From JAZOXB01 sp040096185 (GTDB taxonomy: Bacteria; Bacillota; Clostridia; Oscillospirales; Oscillospiraceae), in the NCBI RefSeq assembly GCF_040096185.1, contig NZ_JBBMFF010000165.1, forward strand, positions 1 through 9,663: a stretch of 9,663 nucleotides of DNA, given 5' to 3'. Shown in pieces: positions 1 through 7,482 of the stretch (positions are counted from its first letter, which is position 1; each line of letters opens with the position of its first letter). The notes under the pieces were generated by a model. The model had not been told where the DNA came from. It searched no databases and saw only the letters and a program-made list of their open reading frames with translations. A program made the translations under genes and the position numbers.

Positions 1-276
1 CAGGAATCGCAATGCTGGTCAGGCCGCTGCAGCCGGAGAATGCGTATTCCCCGATGGATGTTACGGAGTCAGGAATCATAATGCTGGTCAGGCCGCTGCA
101 GTCACAGAATGCGGATTCCCCGATGGATGTTACGGAGTCAGGAATCGCAATGCTGGTCAGACTTCTGCAGTCGGAAAATGCGGATTCCCCGATGGATGTT
201 ACGGAGTCAGGAATCGCAATGCTGGTCAGACTTCTGCAGTCGTAGAATGCGTATTCCCCGATGGCAATGACAGCGT
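1..276 (-). repeat. Tandem 69-bp repeats inside the LRR gene
   Basis: Four near-identical 69-bp units begin at about 1, 70, 139 and 208 (each starting CAGGAATC on the plus strand), with a degenerate fifth phase at about 277. Each unit encodes one 23-residue LRR. Similarity at the DNA level, including synonymous positions, points to recent duplication or gene conversion, and the array continues past the left edge. Copy number may vary between strains. Confidence 0.9.
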
Positions 277-349
277 TGGGAATCACTACATTCCCTCCGG
301 GGCCGGTATAACTTGTGAGAATGCCATTTTCAATTTTAAAATCGTTCAT
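1..349 (-). CDS. BspA-type leucine-rich repeat protein, N-terminal part (runs off left edge)
   Basis: The reading frame is open from the ATG at 349 to the window edge, so only about 116 N-terminal residues are visible. The protein begins MNDFKIENGILTSYTGPGG and then enters repeats of the LRR_5/BspA type, each 23 residues long, of the form SVTSIGESAFSDC-SLTSIAIPD. The start is supported by an AGGAG nine bases upstream. No signal peptide precedes the repeats, so this copy may be cytoplasmic, or exported by a route not visible here. Such repeats usually mediate protein binding, and in secreted members adhesion; the partner cannot be read from the sequence. The start overlaps the end of the upstream glycosylase-like gene by 14 bases, suggesting coupled translation. 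The family call is firm; function is open. Confidence 0.88.
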   Translation of the reverse strand, partial: MNDFKIENGILTSYTGPGGNVVIPNAVIAIGEYAFYDCRSLTSIAIPDSVTSIGESAFSDCRSLTSIAIPDSVTSIGESAFCDCSGLTSIMIPDSVTSIGEYAFSGCSGLTSIAIP

Positions 350-1082
350 ATTCAGTCGCTCCTATTATTTTCTTCACTATTTCTTCACGAGAAAGCGGTT
401 TTTTCTTGCTCACAATAAACCTTGGATGGTAGGTCCAAAAGGTCGGAATTTCAGTGTGGACAATATTCGTTATATCAACGCAGACGTTGTCTATTGTTGG
501 CTTATATTCCGCAAGAGTATTTTCTCTCAAGCCCAATGCTTTTTCCATGGTTACTACATAACCTGGTCCTGTAATAAAAACAATTGCATTTGGCTTTAAT
601 ACTTCAATTTCCTTTTGCAATAGAGTTTTATTTGAATGTGGCAGCTTTTGATTTAATGCTATTTCGATTTCTTCTGTTAAGCTTTTGGTTTTGCCATCAA
701 TATTCCGTTGCGCTTTATCTACATTATTCCAGCAGGGCACAATCCCATGGTTACTAAATAATTTGAAAAAGCTCCAAAAAGGAGAGCTATTTCTCCTACC
801 AAATCTCTCTTTATACACTGCATCTGTATCGTATCTTAACTGGTAGCATAAATAGTCAACCGTCCATTGGCGGCTATCTTTAAGGGTCCAATCTGGTTTG
901 TAGATGCCCCAGCCACGAGTTTCTTGGCCGATTATCATAATCCTCTTATTGGAATTTACATATTGCTCCGGAACGCCAGTAAAGAAAGGGTATGTTATGT
1001 TTGCGTTAGGATTCTCTTTTATATATGGCTCAAAGATCGTATCAAACCATTCTTTTTGAAATTTGTATAGTTCTTCATTCAT
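336..1082 (-). CDS. Uracil-DNA-glycosylase-superfamily-like protein
   Basis: A 248-aa soluble protein with no signal peptide or membrane segment. The motif order resembles the uracil-DNA glycosylase superfamily: a beta strand leading into IMIIGQETRGW (residues 48-58, comparable to the GQDPY/GEAPG motif), an aromatic SPFWSFFKLF (100-109), a helix-strand LKPNAIVFITGPG (162-174) and a late WTYHPRF (216-222, comparable to the HPS loop). If correct, it would bind or excise damaged bases, or act as a DNA/nucleotide hydrolase of that fold; catalytic ability is not shown. The frame extends to a GTG at 1118 with no ribosome site; the ATG at 1082, preceded by AAGGAAAGGG at slightly long spacing, is preferred. 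The 3' end overlaps the LRR gene. The gene sits downstream of the WYL regulator and may share its control. Superfamily assignment is from motifs by eye and is moderate at best. Confidence 0.6.
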   Translation of the reverse strand: MNEELYKFQKEWFDTIFEPYIKENPNANITYPFFTGVPEQYVNSNKRIMIIGQETRGWGIYKPDWTLKDSRQWTVDYLCYQLRYDTDAVYKERFGRRNSSPFWSFFKLFSNHGIVPCWNNVDKAQRNIDGKTKSLTEEIEIALNQKLPHSNKTLLQKEIEVLKPNAIVFITGPGYVVTMEKALGLRENTLAEYKPTIDNVCVDITNIVHTEIPTFWTYHPRFIVSKKKPLSREEIVKKIIGATEYERF

Positions 1083-1140
1083 GATAACGATATTTTCCCT
1101 TTCCTTTCTGCTTTTCACTTTAGAATCATTTGAGAATCAC

Positions 1141-1187
1141 AAATTGGTTCCCAATTTTCAAAATTGCAGGAATAATTTATAAATTAT
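1141..1187. promoter_or_regulatory. Palindrome cluster between the WYL gene and the glycosylase-like gene
   Basis: Three AT-rich inverted repeats lie side by side: AAATTGG-TTC-CCAATTT (1141-1157), the overlapping CAATTTT-C-AAAATTG (1152-1166), and a perfect 16-base palindrome ATAATTTATAAATTAT (1172-1187) that covers the WYL stop codon. No good T-tract follows on the minus strand, so a terminator is unlikely. The position upstream of the glycosylase-like gene makes an operator possible. No binding protein is identified. Confidence 0.3.
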
Positions 1188-2220
1188 AATGATCCGCCGC
1201 TGCTTTGATATCCTCTTTTACCTGCTGTACCAAGCTCTCCGGGGACAGGACCCTTGCGTGCAGTGCATATTGCAGGGCCCAGCGGCGCATGGCTGCGAGA
1301 TTCACCCTTGTGCGAACGCTGACTTCCTCCTCCGTTTCGTCAAAGAAGGTGATTTCTCCGCCAAACCAGTCCATAATGTCATTGAGCAAATACCTTTTTG
1401 CGCGGAAGGTGACAACTCCACTTTCCCCTGTGAACATATATAAATGCTCTGCCATATGCTTGGGCAGATCAAAGCCATGCTCCAGGCCCTTTACCTGGCT
1501 GGTTGGCTTTGCGGGCGTATCCAACAGGCGGATATCCGTAATCCGGTCCATACGGTAGTTGGCAAGGTTATCGTATTTATCATAATTCCCGATCAAGTAA
1601 TACCGGCCGTTGGTTGCTGCGATCTGATAGGGATTGACGATGTATTCCTGATCTCGTTTAGGATGCAGCCTCTTGTCGGTGCCGTACGTATTGTAGATAA
1701 AGGCCACCTGCCTGCCCGCAGCGATCGCTTCATCAATGATCTCAATAGTATAAAACAGCTGCGGATTACTCGGCGCCGTTTCCTCCATAGTGGAGATAAA
1801 CCGCACTCTGGATTTGAAGTACCGATTGGAAAGCCCTGCCAGCTTTTCAACTAGCTCCCTACACTGACTGTAGGGAATATGCTTTGAAAACAGCAGACTG
1901 TCAATCAGCAATCGCAGCTCCGCATCTGTAAAATCCCGTTCCAGATAGAAATCAGAGAGCATATAGCTTGTTTCTGCCTGCCCTTGCTTGTTGATATAAG
2001 TACGTGCAATATCATCTCTGCATTCAACGGGATAACCTGCTGCCATCAGATTTGTCAGATTTCGGGCAATCGTTTTGCGGTCAGCAGCCATATCATAGTC
2101 GGTCCAGAGAATATCTGCGATCTGCTTTTGGGTCAGCCTATGTTCCTCGTCGGTATATCGCTTCAGAATGTCCAGAATGTTCATAATGAGCATTTTCTTT
2201 GCCGGTGCGGTTTGTGGCAT
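1177..2220 (-). CDS. WYL-domain transcriptional regulator
   Basis: A 347-aa cytoplasmic DNA-binding regulator. An N-terminal winged helix-turn-helix spans roughly residues 11-67 (ILDILKRYTDEEHRLTQKQI...RKTIARNLTNL). A WYL domain follows at about 157-238; its signature appears as NPYQIAATNGRYYLIGNY (196-213), with the conserved NYRMDRI after it. A C-terminal WCX-like extension occupies about 260-345. Length and order fit typical HTH-WYL-WCX regulators. The ATG at 2220 is chosen over an in-frame GTG at 2229 because GAGGTG lies six bases before the ATG. Known WYL proteins sense nucleic acids or nucleotides: PafBC drives a DNA damage response, and BrxR and CapW repress defence systems. Here it follows a replication/repair-type cassette and has its own apparent promoter, so control of the cassette or of the downstream genes is plausible but inferred. 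Confidence 0.93.
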   Translation of the reverse strand: MPQTAPAKKMLIMNILDILKRYTDEEHRLTQKQIADILWTDYDMAADRKTIARNLTNLMAAGYPVECRDDIARTYINKQGQAETSYMLSDFYLERDFTDAELRLLIDSLLFSKHIPYSQCRELVEKLAGLSNRYFKSRVRFISTMEETAPSNPQLFYTIEIIDEAIAAGRQVAFIYNTYGTDKRLHPKRDQEYIVNPYQIAATNGRYYLIGNYDKYDNLANYRMDRITDIRLLDTPAKPTSQVKGLEHGFDLPKHMAEHLYMFTGESGVVTFRAKRYLLNDIMDWFGGEITFFDETEEEVSVRTRVNLAAMRRWALQYALHARVLSPESLVQQVKEDIKAAADHYNL

Positions 2221-2238
2221 TGCAATCACCTCATGCTT

Positions 2239-2267
2239 ATTGTACTTCGTTTAACCCTATATTACAA
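2239..2267 (-). promoter_or_regulatory. Sigma-A-type promoter for the WYL regulator
   Basis: On the minus strand TTGTAA (2267-2262) and TACAAT (2244-2239) are separated by exactly 17 bases, matching 4/6 and 5/6 of the -35 and -10 consensus. Transcription would start near 2232, giving a very short leader that begins at the GAGGTG ribosome site. The promoter sits just after the hairpin that ends the preceding cassette. Confidence 0.5.
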
Positions 2268-2299
2268 GGCTGGATGTGGTATTTTTGCCACCTCCAGCC
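2268..2299 (-). terminator. Stem-loop after the polymerase cassette
   Basis: GGCTGGATGTGG (2268-2279) and CCACCTCCAGCC (2288-2299) pair over 12 bp with one mismatch around an 8-base loop. It lies nine bases past the stop of the DnaB-like gene. The minus strand continues TTGTAATAT, a poor T-tract, so termination may be partial or the hairpin may act as an RNA-processing or stability element. Confidence 0.45.
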
Positions 2300-2307
2300 A
2301 AACAATT

Positions 2308-3267
2308 CTAATTGCTTTTATATGAGGATTTGTTTTGGCCCTGAATAAGGAGTTCGATAAGCCTATTGCTCGCCGGATCATATTTGATTTTACGATATCC
2401 ATATGTTCCATCCGGATTTTTGATCACTGTAATATACAGTCTATCTTTGCATTTGCCATTCCCGTGCACCGTTACGATTTTATCCAAGAACTTTAGCATT
2501 CTTTCTTCCGGCAAATCCGCAGCAGTCGGCCGATAGCCCTCCATTTCCATTCTTCTTTTGGAAAGAGATCCGGTCAAGACAATCGGGATTCGGCTGTCCT
2601 TGGCAATGGACCAAAGCTTTTCGGTAATTTTTTGCAATTCCTCACTACGATTTGTACAGGGTTCCTGCATTGTGAGAAAGCTGAGATTATCGATTAAAAT
2701 AAAGTCAGGATAATCCTGCACTCTCAATGCCTTCATTTTATTACAGATTTCTTCTACGCTGATGTTCGGGGTACTAATGATCGAAATGTTGGAAAGCTGA
2801 AGTGCGGCGAATACAGTTTCTACTTGCTCCAGTTCTTCGCCTGTGAGGGACTGCGCATTTTGGAGGCTGCTTTCCTCTATACCGGTACACAAGCTGATTA
2901 AGCTACGTGCATAGGAATACTGCCCTCTGCCAGCATTAAACACAAGCACCTTCTTGTTTCCTTCCATGCCTGCTGCATGTATGATGTTGAGTCCGACGGC
3001 AAAATTGTACCGCTCTTCCGCACTCCCAACATAAAGCAATTCCCCGGGGTGTAGGCCCCCGATCATTGTATCAATGGATGCAATTCCGATTCGGACAGCA
3101 CTTCTTTTTCCTTTTTCATAGGTTTTTTGAATCTTATTCAGCTCTGTCAAAACAACACTGGTCAGGCTCACGTTATCCCCAAGCCACCGGTCGATGTGAC
3201 GCCACTCCGATGGAGGCAGACTGACGCAGTAGTAATCATCCTCTGCTTTCTTGTTTTGCGCTGTCAT
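2308..3267 (-). CDS. DnaB C-terminal-domain-like RecA-fold protein with degenerate ATPase site
   Basis: A 319-aa protein that follows the DnaB helicase C-terminal (RecA-like) domain almost end to end: RIGIASIDTMIGGLHPGELL (59-78), Walker B strand DFILIDNLSFL (188-198), RIPIVLTGSLSKRRME (226-241, comparable to the IPVIALSQLSR region), RPTAADLPEE (246-255) and the terminal strands ITVIKNPDGTYGYRKIKYDP. The Walker A region reads VGSAEERYNFAVGLNI where DnaB has ARPSxGKTAFALNI: the lysine and serine/threonine are absent. The catalytic glutamate strand (SLEM in DnaB) reads FNAGRG. The DnaB N-terminal domain is missing. It is therefore probably not an ATP-driven helicase but a structural or DNA/protein-binding partner. 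The ATG at 3267 with AGGTG seven bases upstream is preferred to a GTG at 3273. It is the last gene of the cassette, starting 11 bases after the previous stop. Confidence 0.85.
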   Translation of the reverse strand: MTAQNKKAEDDYYCVSLPPSEWRHIDRWLGDNVSLTSVVLTELNKIQKTYEKGKRSAVRIGIASIDTMIGGLHPGELLYVGSAEERYNFAVGLNIIHAAGMEGNKKVLVFNAGRGQYSYARSLISLCTGIEESSLQNAQSLTGEELEQVETVFAALQLSNISIISTPNISVEEICNKMKALRVQDYPDFILIDNLSFLTMQEPCTNRSEELQKITEKLWSIAKDSRIPIVLTGSLSKRRMEMEGYRPTAADLPEERMLKFLDKIVTVHGNGKCKDRLYITVIKNPDGTYGYRKIKYDPASNRLIELLIQGQNKSSYKSN

Positions 3268-3278
3268 TGTCACTCACC

Positions 3279-3596
3279 TCAATCTTCCTTGTCCAAAGTA
3301 TTCTTCGTTGGACTGTGCTCCAAGGGAATCCCGTTTCGAATGCGGTCGTATTTCGCTACATAGAATGCACCGTGAACGCCGCCCAGAATATTAACTGCCT
3401 CAATTTCCAAAAGGCCATATCGTTTCTGCAGTTCTTTTCTTAACTGGCGCCGTTGTCCAACATCCTCTGAGGTATTGCAGGTACACTTTTGTGCCTGATT
3501 GTAGTAATAATCAACGGCTTCTTTTGTGAGCCACTCGCCTTTGTGCTTTTGCCGTTCATGGATAAGCCGCTTCATCTCTTTATTGGTAGATATCAC
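3279..3596 (-). CDS. Small cassette protein of unknown function
   Basis: A 105-aa, mostly charged, probably helical protein that I do not recognise. It starts at a GTG with a good AGGAG nine bases upstream; the next in-frame ATG would remove seven residues and has no better site. The visible segments are a basic N-terminal helix (KEMKRLIHERQKHK), a central Cys-X-Cys (KCTCN, about residues 37-41), a basic helix (RRQLRKELQKRYGLLEIEAVNIL) and a C-terminal segment that may be disordered. There are no transmembrane segments. It lies between the PolC-like and DnaB-like genes with 12 bases before and about 11 after, so it is almost certainly co-translated with them. A linker or adaptor role between those two proteins is possible but is only a guess from position. 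Confidence 0.75.
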   Translation of the reverse strand: MISTNKEMKRLIHERQKHKGEWLTKEAVDYYYNQAQKCTCNTSEDVGQRRQLRKELQKRYGLLEIEAVNILGGVHGAFYVAKYDRIRNGIPLEHSPTKNTLDKED

Positions 3597-3608
3597 AGTA
3601 CAAATCTC

Positions 3609-6600
3609 CTAAAATAGTGTATCGAACATACTGAGCTGATTGCTTTTCGGCAGATCGTGAAAAATTCCAAGTCTGTCCAACTCAATGAGCATTTTCTGAC
3701 CTACAAGAGTTTTGACTTCTAGATCAGCTACGCAGGAAATTTCTCCGCTTTGAATCGCATCAGCCATACTCTGGGCCGCCTTTTCGCCTAGCCCGGTAAT
3801 GCTCGTCAGCGCAGGCATAATCTTTCCGTCAATAATCGTAAATTTTGACACATTCGCTTTAAAAATATCAATCGGGAGAAATTCAAAGCCTCTTGCATAC
3901 ATTTCCTGCACCGTCCGCATATCCTTCAGCATGTCCTGCTCCTTCTTGCTCAGTTGTTCCTTGCCCAGTAACTGCTGCATAACCGTCTCCAGTGCGTCTT
4001 TGCCCTGGCACATCAGCTCATAAGAAAAGTTATCTGAACGAATGCTGAAAAAGGCGGCATAGTATTCCAGCGGATAATAGAGCTTACAGTATGCGATGCG
4101 CCATGCCATCATCACGTAGGCTGCAGCATGGGCTTTGGGGAACATATACATGATCTTTTCGCAGGAAGCGATATACCAGTCCGGAACATCATGAGCACGC
4201 ATTTCTTGCTTCCAGCTTTCCCATTTGTCACATGCGCCTTTTGCGACCTTACCTTTTCGCACGTTTTCCATAATGTTGAACGCCGTGCCGGGCTCCAATC
4301 CCTTGTGTATGAGATAAATCATAATATCATCACGGCAGCAGATTGCAGAAGATATGGTGCAGACACCGTTCCGAATCAAAGTTTGCGCATTTCCAAGCCA
4401 AACATCCGTTCCATGCCCTAATCCTGCAATACGAATCAAATCGGAGAAATGCTTCGGCTGTGCATCGATGAGCATATCTTCTACAAAGCCTGTTCCGAAT
4501 TCCGGGATGCCTAACGAACCAACACGCCAGCCAAAAATATCCTCTGGCTTTAAGCCCAGAGCTTCGGGTGATGTAAATAAAGACATAACGCCCTTGTCGT
4601 CCAGAGGAATTTTTGTTGGGTCTAATCCGGTTAAGTCCTGCAATTCCCGAATCATCGTTGGATCATCGTGCCCCAGCTCATCCAGCTTCAGCAGGTTGTG
4701 ATCGATGGAATGGTAATCGAAATGTGTTGTAATAATAGAGGAAGACATATCATTGGCCGGGTGCTGAACAGGCGTAAATGTATTGATATCTTCGCCTTTG
4801 GGGAGAACGATAATTCCTCCGGGGTGCTGGCTGGTGCCTCGTCTGACGCCGCTGCAGCCCCTTGCTAATCGGTCGATTTCGCACCTGCTTTTTTGAAAGC
4901 CACGCTCCTCAGCGTAGCTGCGAACCATACCATAGGCAATCTTATCTTTCACCGTTCCAATTGTTCCGGCCTTAAAGGTCTGACCCTTGCCGAAGATCTC
5001 CTCGGTATATTGATGCGCTCTGGCTTGGTATTCGCTGGAGAAATTCAGGTCAATATCCGGCTCCTTATCGCCATGAAAGCCCAAAAAGGTCTCAAACGGA
5101 ATATCAAATCCGTCTTTAGCAAGCCGTGCTCCGCAGCGTGGGCAGACCATATCCGGCATATCACAACCGGCCCCGCCGGAATACTGTTGTACCGTTTCTG
5201 AGTCAAAATCTGAGTAGAAGCATTTTTCGCAGCGATAGTGCGGCGCAAGAGAATTTACCTCAGTGATTCCAGCAAGAAAGGCCACAAAAGATGAGCCTAC
5301 AGAGCCTCGCGAACCAACTAAGTAGCCATCCGAAACAGATTTCCATACCAGCTTCTGCGCAATCATGTACATCACGGCATATCCGTTGCCAATAATTGCA
5401 TCCAGTTCCTGGTTCATTCTTTCCTCTACAACAGCAGGAAGCTGATCTCCATATAATTCGTGTGCCCGTCGTGTGCAGATCTCCCGCAAAGTGATGTCAC
5501 TGTTCTCTATTACCGGTGGGCATTTATCCGGGCGGACCGGGCTGATCGCCTCAATCCTGTCTGCAATCAAATTAGAATTGGTGATTACAACTTCTTCTGC
5601 TTTTTCTTCTCCTAAATAATCGAATTCCTCCAGCATTTCATCCGTGGTACGAAAATATAGAGGCGCCTGGTTGTCCGCATCCTGAAACCCTTTTGCGTTC
5701 ATAATGATTCTCCGATAGATTTCATCTGATGGATTCAAAAAATGGACATCCCCTGTGGCAACCACAGGCTTGCCAATTTTCTCCCCCAATGCCACCACTT
5801 TCCGGTTAAGCGCTTGCAAATCGGCTTCCATCTGGACTTCCGGATAATTTGCATCGTCGAGGATCATAAAATGATTGTTTCCGGTTGGCTGTATCTCGAG
5901 GTAATCATAGAGGCTCGCAAGATTTCTAATTTCTGATTCCTTCTTGCCATGCAGGATTGCCTGAAAAATTTCACCGGCCTCGCAAGCACTTCCGATGATA
6001 ATCCCGTCACGGTGCTTGATTAGTTCCGACTTAGGGATACGAGGCCGTTTTGCATAAGCGTACTTACCGCCGTAATAGTCCAAGTGGGATTTTGAGATCA
6101 GCTTGTATAGATTCACTCTGCCGACTTCGTTCTGCACCAACAGAATAATGTGATACGATTTCTTTTCCTGAATAGAGATGCCTGACTCGGCATCCTCCAC
6201 ATCATTCACAAGATACCCTTCGACGCCATAGATCACCTTGAAAAAGTTCTTGTATTCTCCGGAATCAATTCCATCCTCTTGGTTTTTCTTCCGGAATGCC
6301 TTCCACAGATCCTCTCGCATATGATTTGCATCCGGAAAGGAATGAACGACACCATGGTCGGTAATCGCTACGGCAGGCATTCCCCAATCGTAAGCGGCCT
6401 TCACGATATCCCTGACGTCGCTGACGCCATCCATATCGCTGGATTTTGTATGGCAGTGAAGCTCCACCCGTTTCCGATTTGCAGAATCATTTCTTTTGAC
6501 TGCGAATTCCTCAATTGTACTGATGCCGAAAACGGTGGTGATGGATCGTTCTTGGCTGTACGGATCAAAGCCCGCAACCCCTTTTATTTTAACACATGTG

Positions 6601-7481
6601 CCTTCCTGCAGCTGTGCAGAAAGCTTGTCTGCGATTTCTGCTTTCAAGAAAAGCTTTGCTGCAATAGAATCCGTATCATCGGTAAGCGAAAGAATCAGGA
6701 GCTTCTTCTCTTCCTGTTTGGTTTTTCGGACCTCAGATGATAGAATTCGTCCACGAACCACTATGTTACCCTTTATATCGTCCAGCTCATCCAGCCTGGT
6801 AATGGCACCATCCGTGTTTTTTCCGTAAAGCAACAAGGACTCCGGTTTCTTGGGCGTAGTTTTTGCTGTATCTGCTTTTTGTCCTGTCGGAACAGCTGTT
6901 CTATATTCATTCAAAATGCGGAGCCTCTCTTGTTCGTGGTTAAAAAGCTGAGCCTGAATGAACTCGGGATCCTCACAAACCTCAAGAAATACGCACGTAT
7001 CAAGCCCGAATCGCATAAGCAGAATCTCTTTGAGATAATCGATCAATTTTTGCCCGGCGATTTCCGCCATAAACTTGTCCTTGGTTCGCAGAACGATTCC
7101 TTTCGAGGTTTCTTCTGCATAAGACCCTTTGTAAAGCATTCGCACAGGAATATCTTTCTTTTTATGCTCTAATTCCCATGCAATGTTATCCTTGTACTGT
7201 TCCAGAATTTCCAAAGCGGTTGGAACGGGATTCAGCATGAACCGAGGAATTATGCGGACAAGTATATCATGGCTAGGAAAAGCCTGGTCTGCAATCAGCT
7301 TCTCTGCTTCGGTCAGGCCGGGACTGTCTATCATGTGGTCCGCGCTTACAAAAACATCCAGTCGCTGCGCTTTTTGATAATAGTCCACATTTTTCACCAG
7401 CAAGGTCTGTGTTTCTGTACGAAGCTCCTGCGGGACATTACGAACTTCAAAAAAGGAAAATATTTCTTGATCCTGCATCAT
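3609..7481 (-). CDS. polC: PolC-type DNA polymerase III alpha subunit lacking the proofreading exonuclease
   Basis: A 1290-aa template-directed DNA polymerase of the C family. Domains in order: PolC N-terminal region (about 1-215), OB fold (226-330), PHP domain opening with ELHCHTKSSDMDG (340-352), AITDHGVV and ATGDVHF, palm entry YLVGSRGSVGSS (720-731), four-cysteine zinc site (C751, C754, C780, C783), catalytic PDIDLNFS (808-815, D809 and D811) with LKLDELGHDDP (931-941) supplying the third acidic residue, helix-hairpin-helix near ITGLGEKAA, and a C-terminal clamp-binding QLSMF (1282-1286). Normal PolC is about 1440 aa with a DnaQ-like exonuclease inside PHP. Here the chain passes from IYGVEGYLVND (417-427) to SYHIILLVQNEVGRVNLYKL with only a short linker and no FDxET motif. 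Start: ATG at 7481, preceded by AGGAAC; an ATG at 7478 is also possible. The upstream stop is one base away. Context differs from a housekeeping polC locus, so this is probably a second, specialised copy. Confidence 0.95.
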   Translation of the reverse strand: MMQDQEIFSFFEVRNVPQELRTETQTLLVKNVDYYQKAQRLDVFVSADHMIDSPGLTEAEKLIADQAFPSHDILVRIIPRFMLNPVPTALEILEQYKDNIAWELEHKKKDIPVRMLYKGSYAEETSKGIVLRTKDKFMAEIAGQKLIDYLKEILLMRFGLDTCVFLEVCEDPEFIQAQLFNHEQERLRILNEYRTAVPTGQKADTAKTTPKKPESLLLYGKNTDGAITRLDELDDIKGNIVVRGRILSSEVRKTKQEEKKLLILSLTDDTDSIAAKLFLKAEIADKLSAQLQEGTCVKIKGVAGFDPYSQERSITTVFGISTIEEFAVKRNDSANRKRVELHCHTKSSDMDGVSDVRDIVKAAYDWGMPAVAITDHGVVHSFPDANHMREDLWKAFRKKNQEDGIDSGEYKNFFKVIYGVEGYLVNDVEDAESGISIQEKKSYHIILLVQNEVGRVNLYKLISKSHLDYYGGKYAYAKRPRIPKSELIKHRDGIIIGSACEAGEIFQAILHGKKESEIRNLASLYDYLEIQPTGNNHFMILDDANYPEVQMEADLQALNRKVVALGEKIGKPVVATGDVHFLNPSDEIYRRIIMNAKGFQDADNQAPLYFRTTDEMLEEFDYLGEEKAEEVVITNSNLIADRIEAISPVRPDKCPPVIENSDITLREICTRRAHELYGDQLPAVVEERMNQELDAIIGNGYAVMYMIAQKLVWKSVSDGYLVGSRGSVGSSFVAFLAGITEVNSLAPHYRCEKCFYSDFDSETVQQYSGGAGCDMPDMVCPRCGARLAKDGFDIPFETFLGFHGDKEPDIDLNFSSEYQARAHQYTEEIFGKGQTFKAGTIGTVKDKIAYGMVRSYAEERGFQKSRCEIDRLARGCSGVRRGTSQHPGGIIVLPKGEDINTFTPVQHPANDMSSSIITTHFDYHSIDHNLLKLDELGHDDPTMIRELQDLTGLDPTKIPLDDKGVMSLFTSPEALGLKPEDIFGWRVGSLGIPEFGTGFVEDMLIDAQPKHFSDLIRIAGLGHGTDVWLGNAQTLIRNGVCTISSAICCRDDIMIYLIHKGLEPGTAFNIMENVRKGKVAKGACDKWESWKQEMRAHDVPDWYIASCEKIMYMFPKAHAAAYVMMAWRIAYCKLYYPLEYYAAFFSIRSDNFSYELMCQGKDALETVMQQLLGKEQLSKKEQDMLKDMRTVQEMYARGFEFLPIDIFKANVSKFTIIDGKIMPALTSITGLGEKAAQSMADAIQSGEISCVADLEVKTLVGQKMLIELDRLGIFHDLPKSNQLSMFDTLF

Positions 7482-7482
7482 T

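Noticed and set aside
1..276. Regular repeats at the left edge considered as a CRISPR array
   Set aside because: The 69-bp unit is continuous, has no unique spacers and translates into in-frame LRR_5 repeats on the minus strand.
2308..3267. Annotation as a functional replicative DnaB helicase
   Set aside because: Walker A lysine, catalytic glutamate and the DnaB N-terminal domain are all absent.
6279..6740. Plus-strand open frame of 153 codons inside the PolC gene
   Set aside because: Antisense shadow of the OB/PHP region of a confidently identified polymerase; no ribosome site or recognisable domain.
3609..7481. Annotation as a DnaE-type polymerase because it lacks an exonuclease
   Set aside because: The N-terminal and OB regions precede PHP and the GSRGSVGSS, zinc site and PDIDLNFS arrangement are PolC features.
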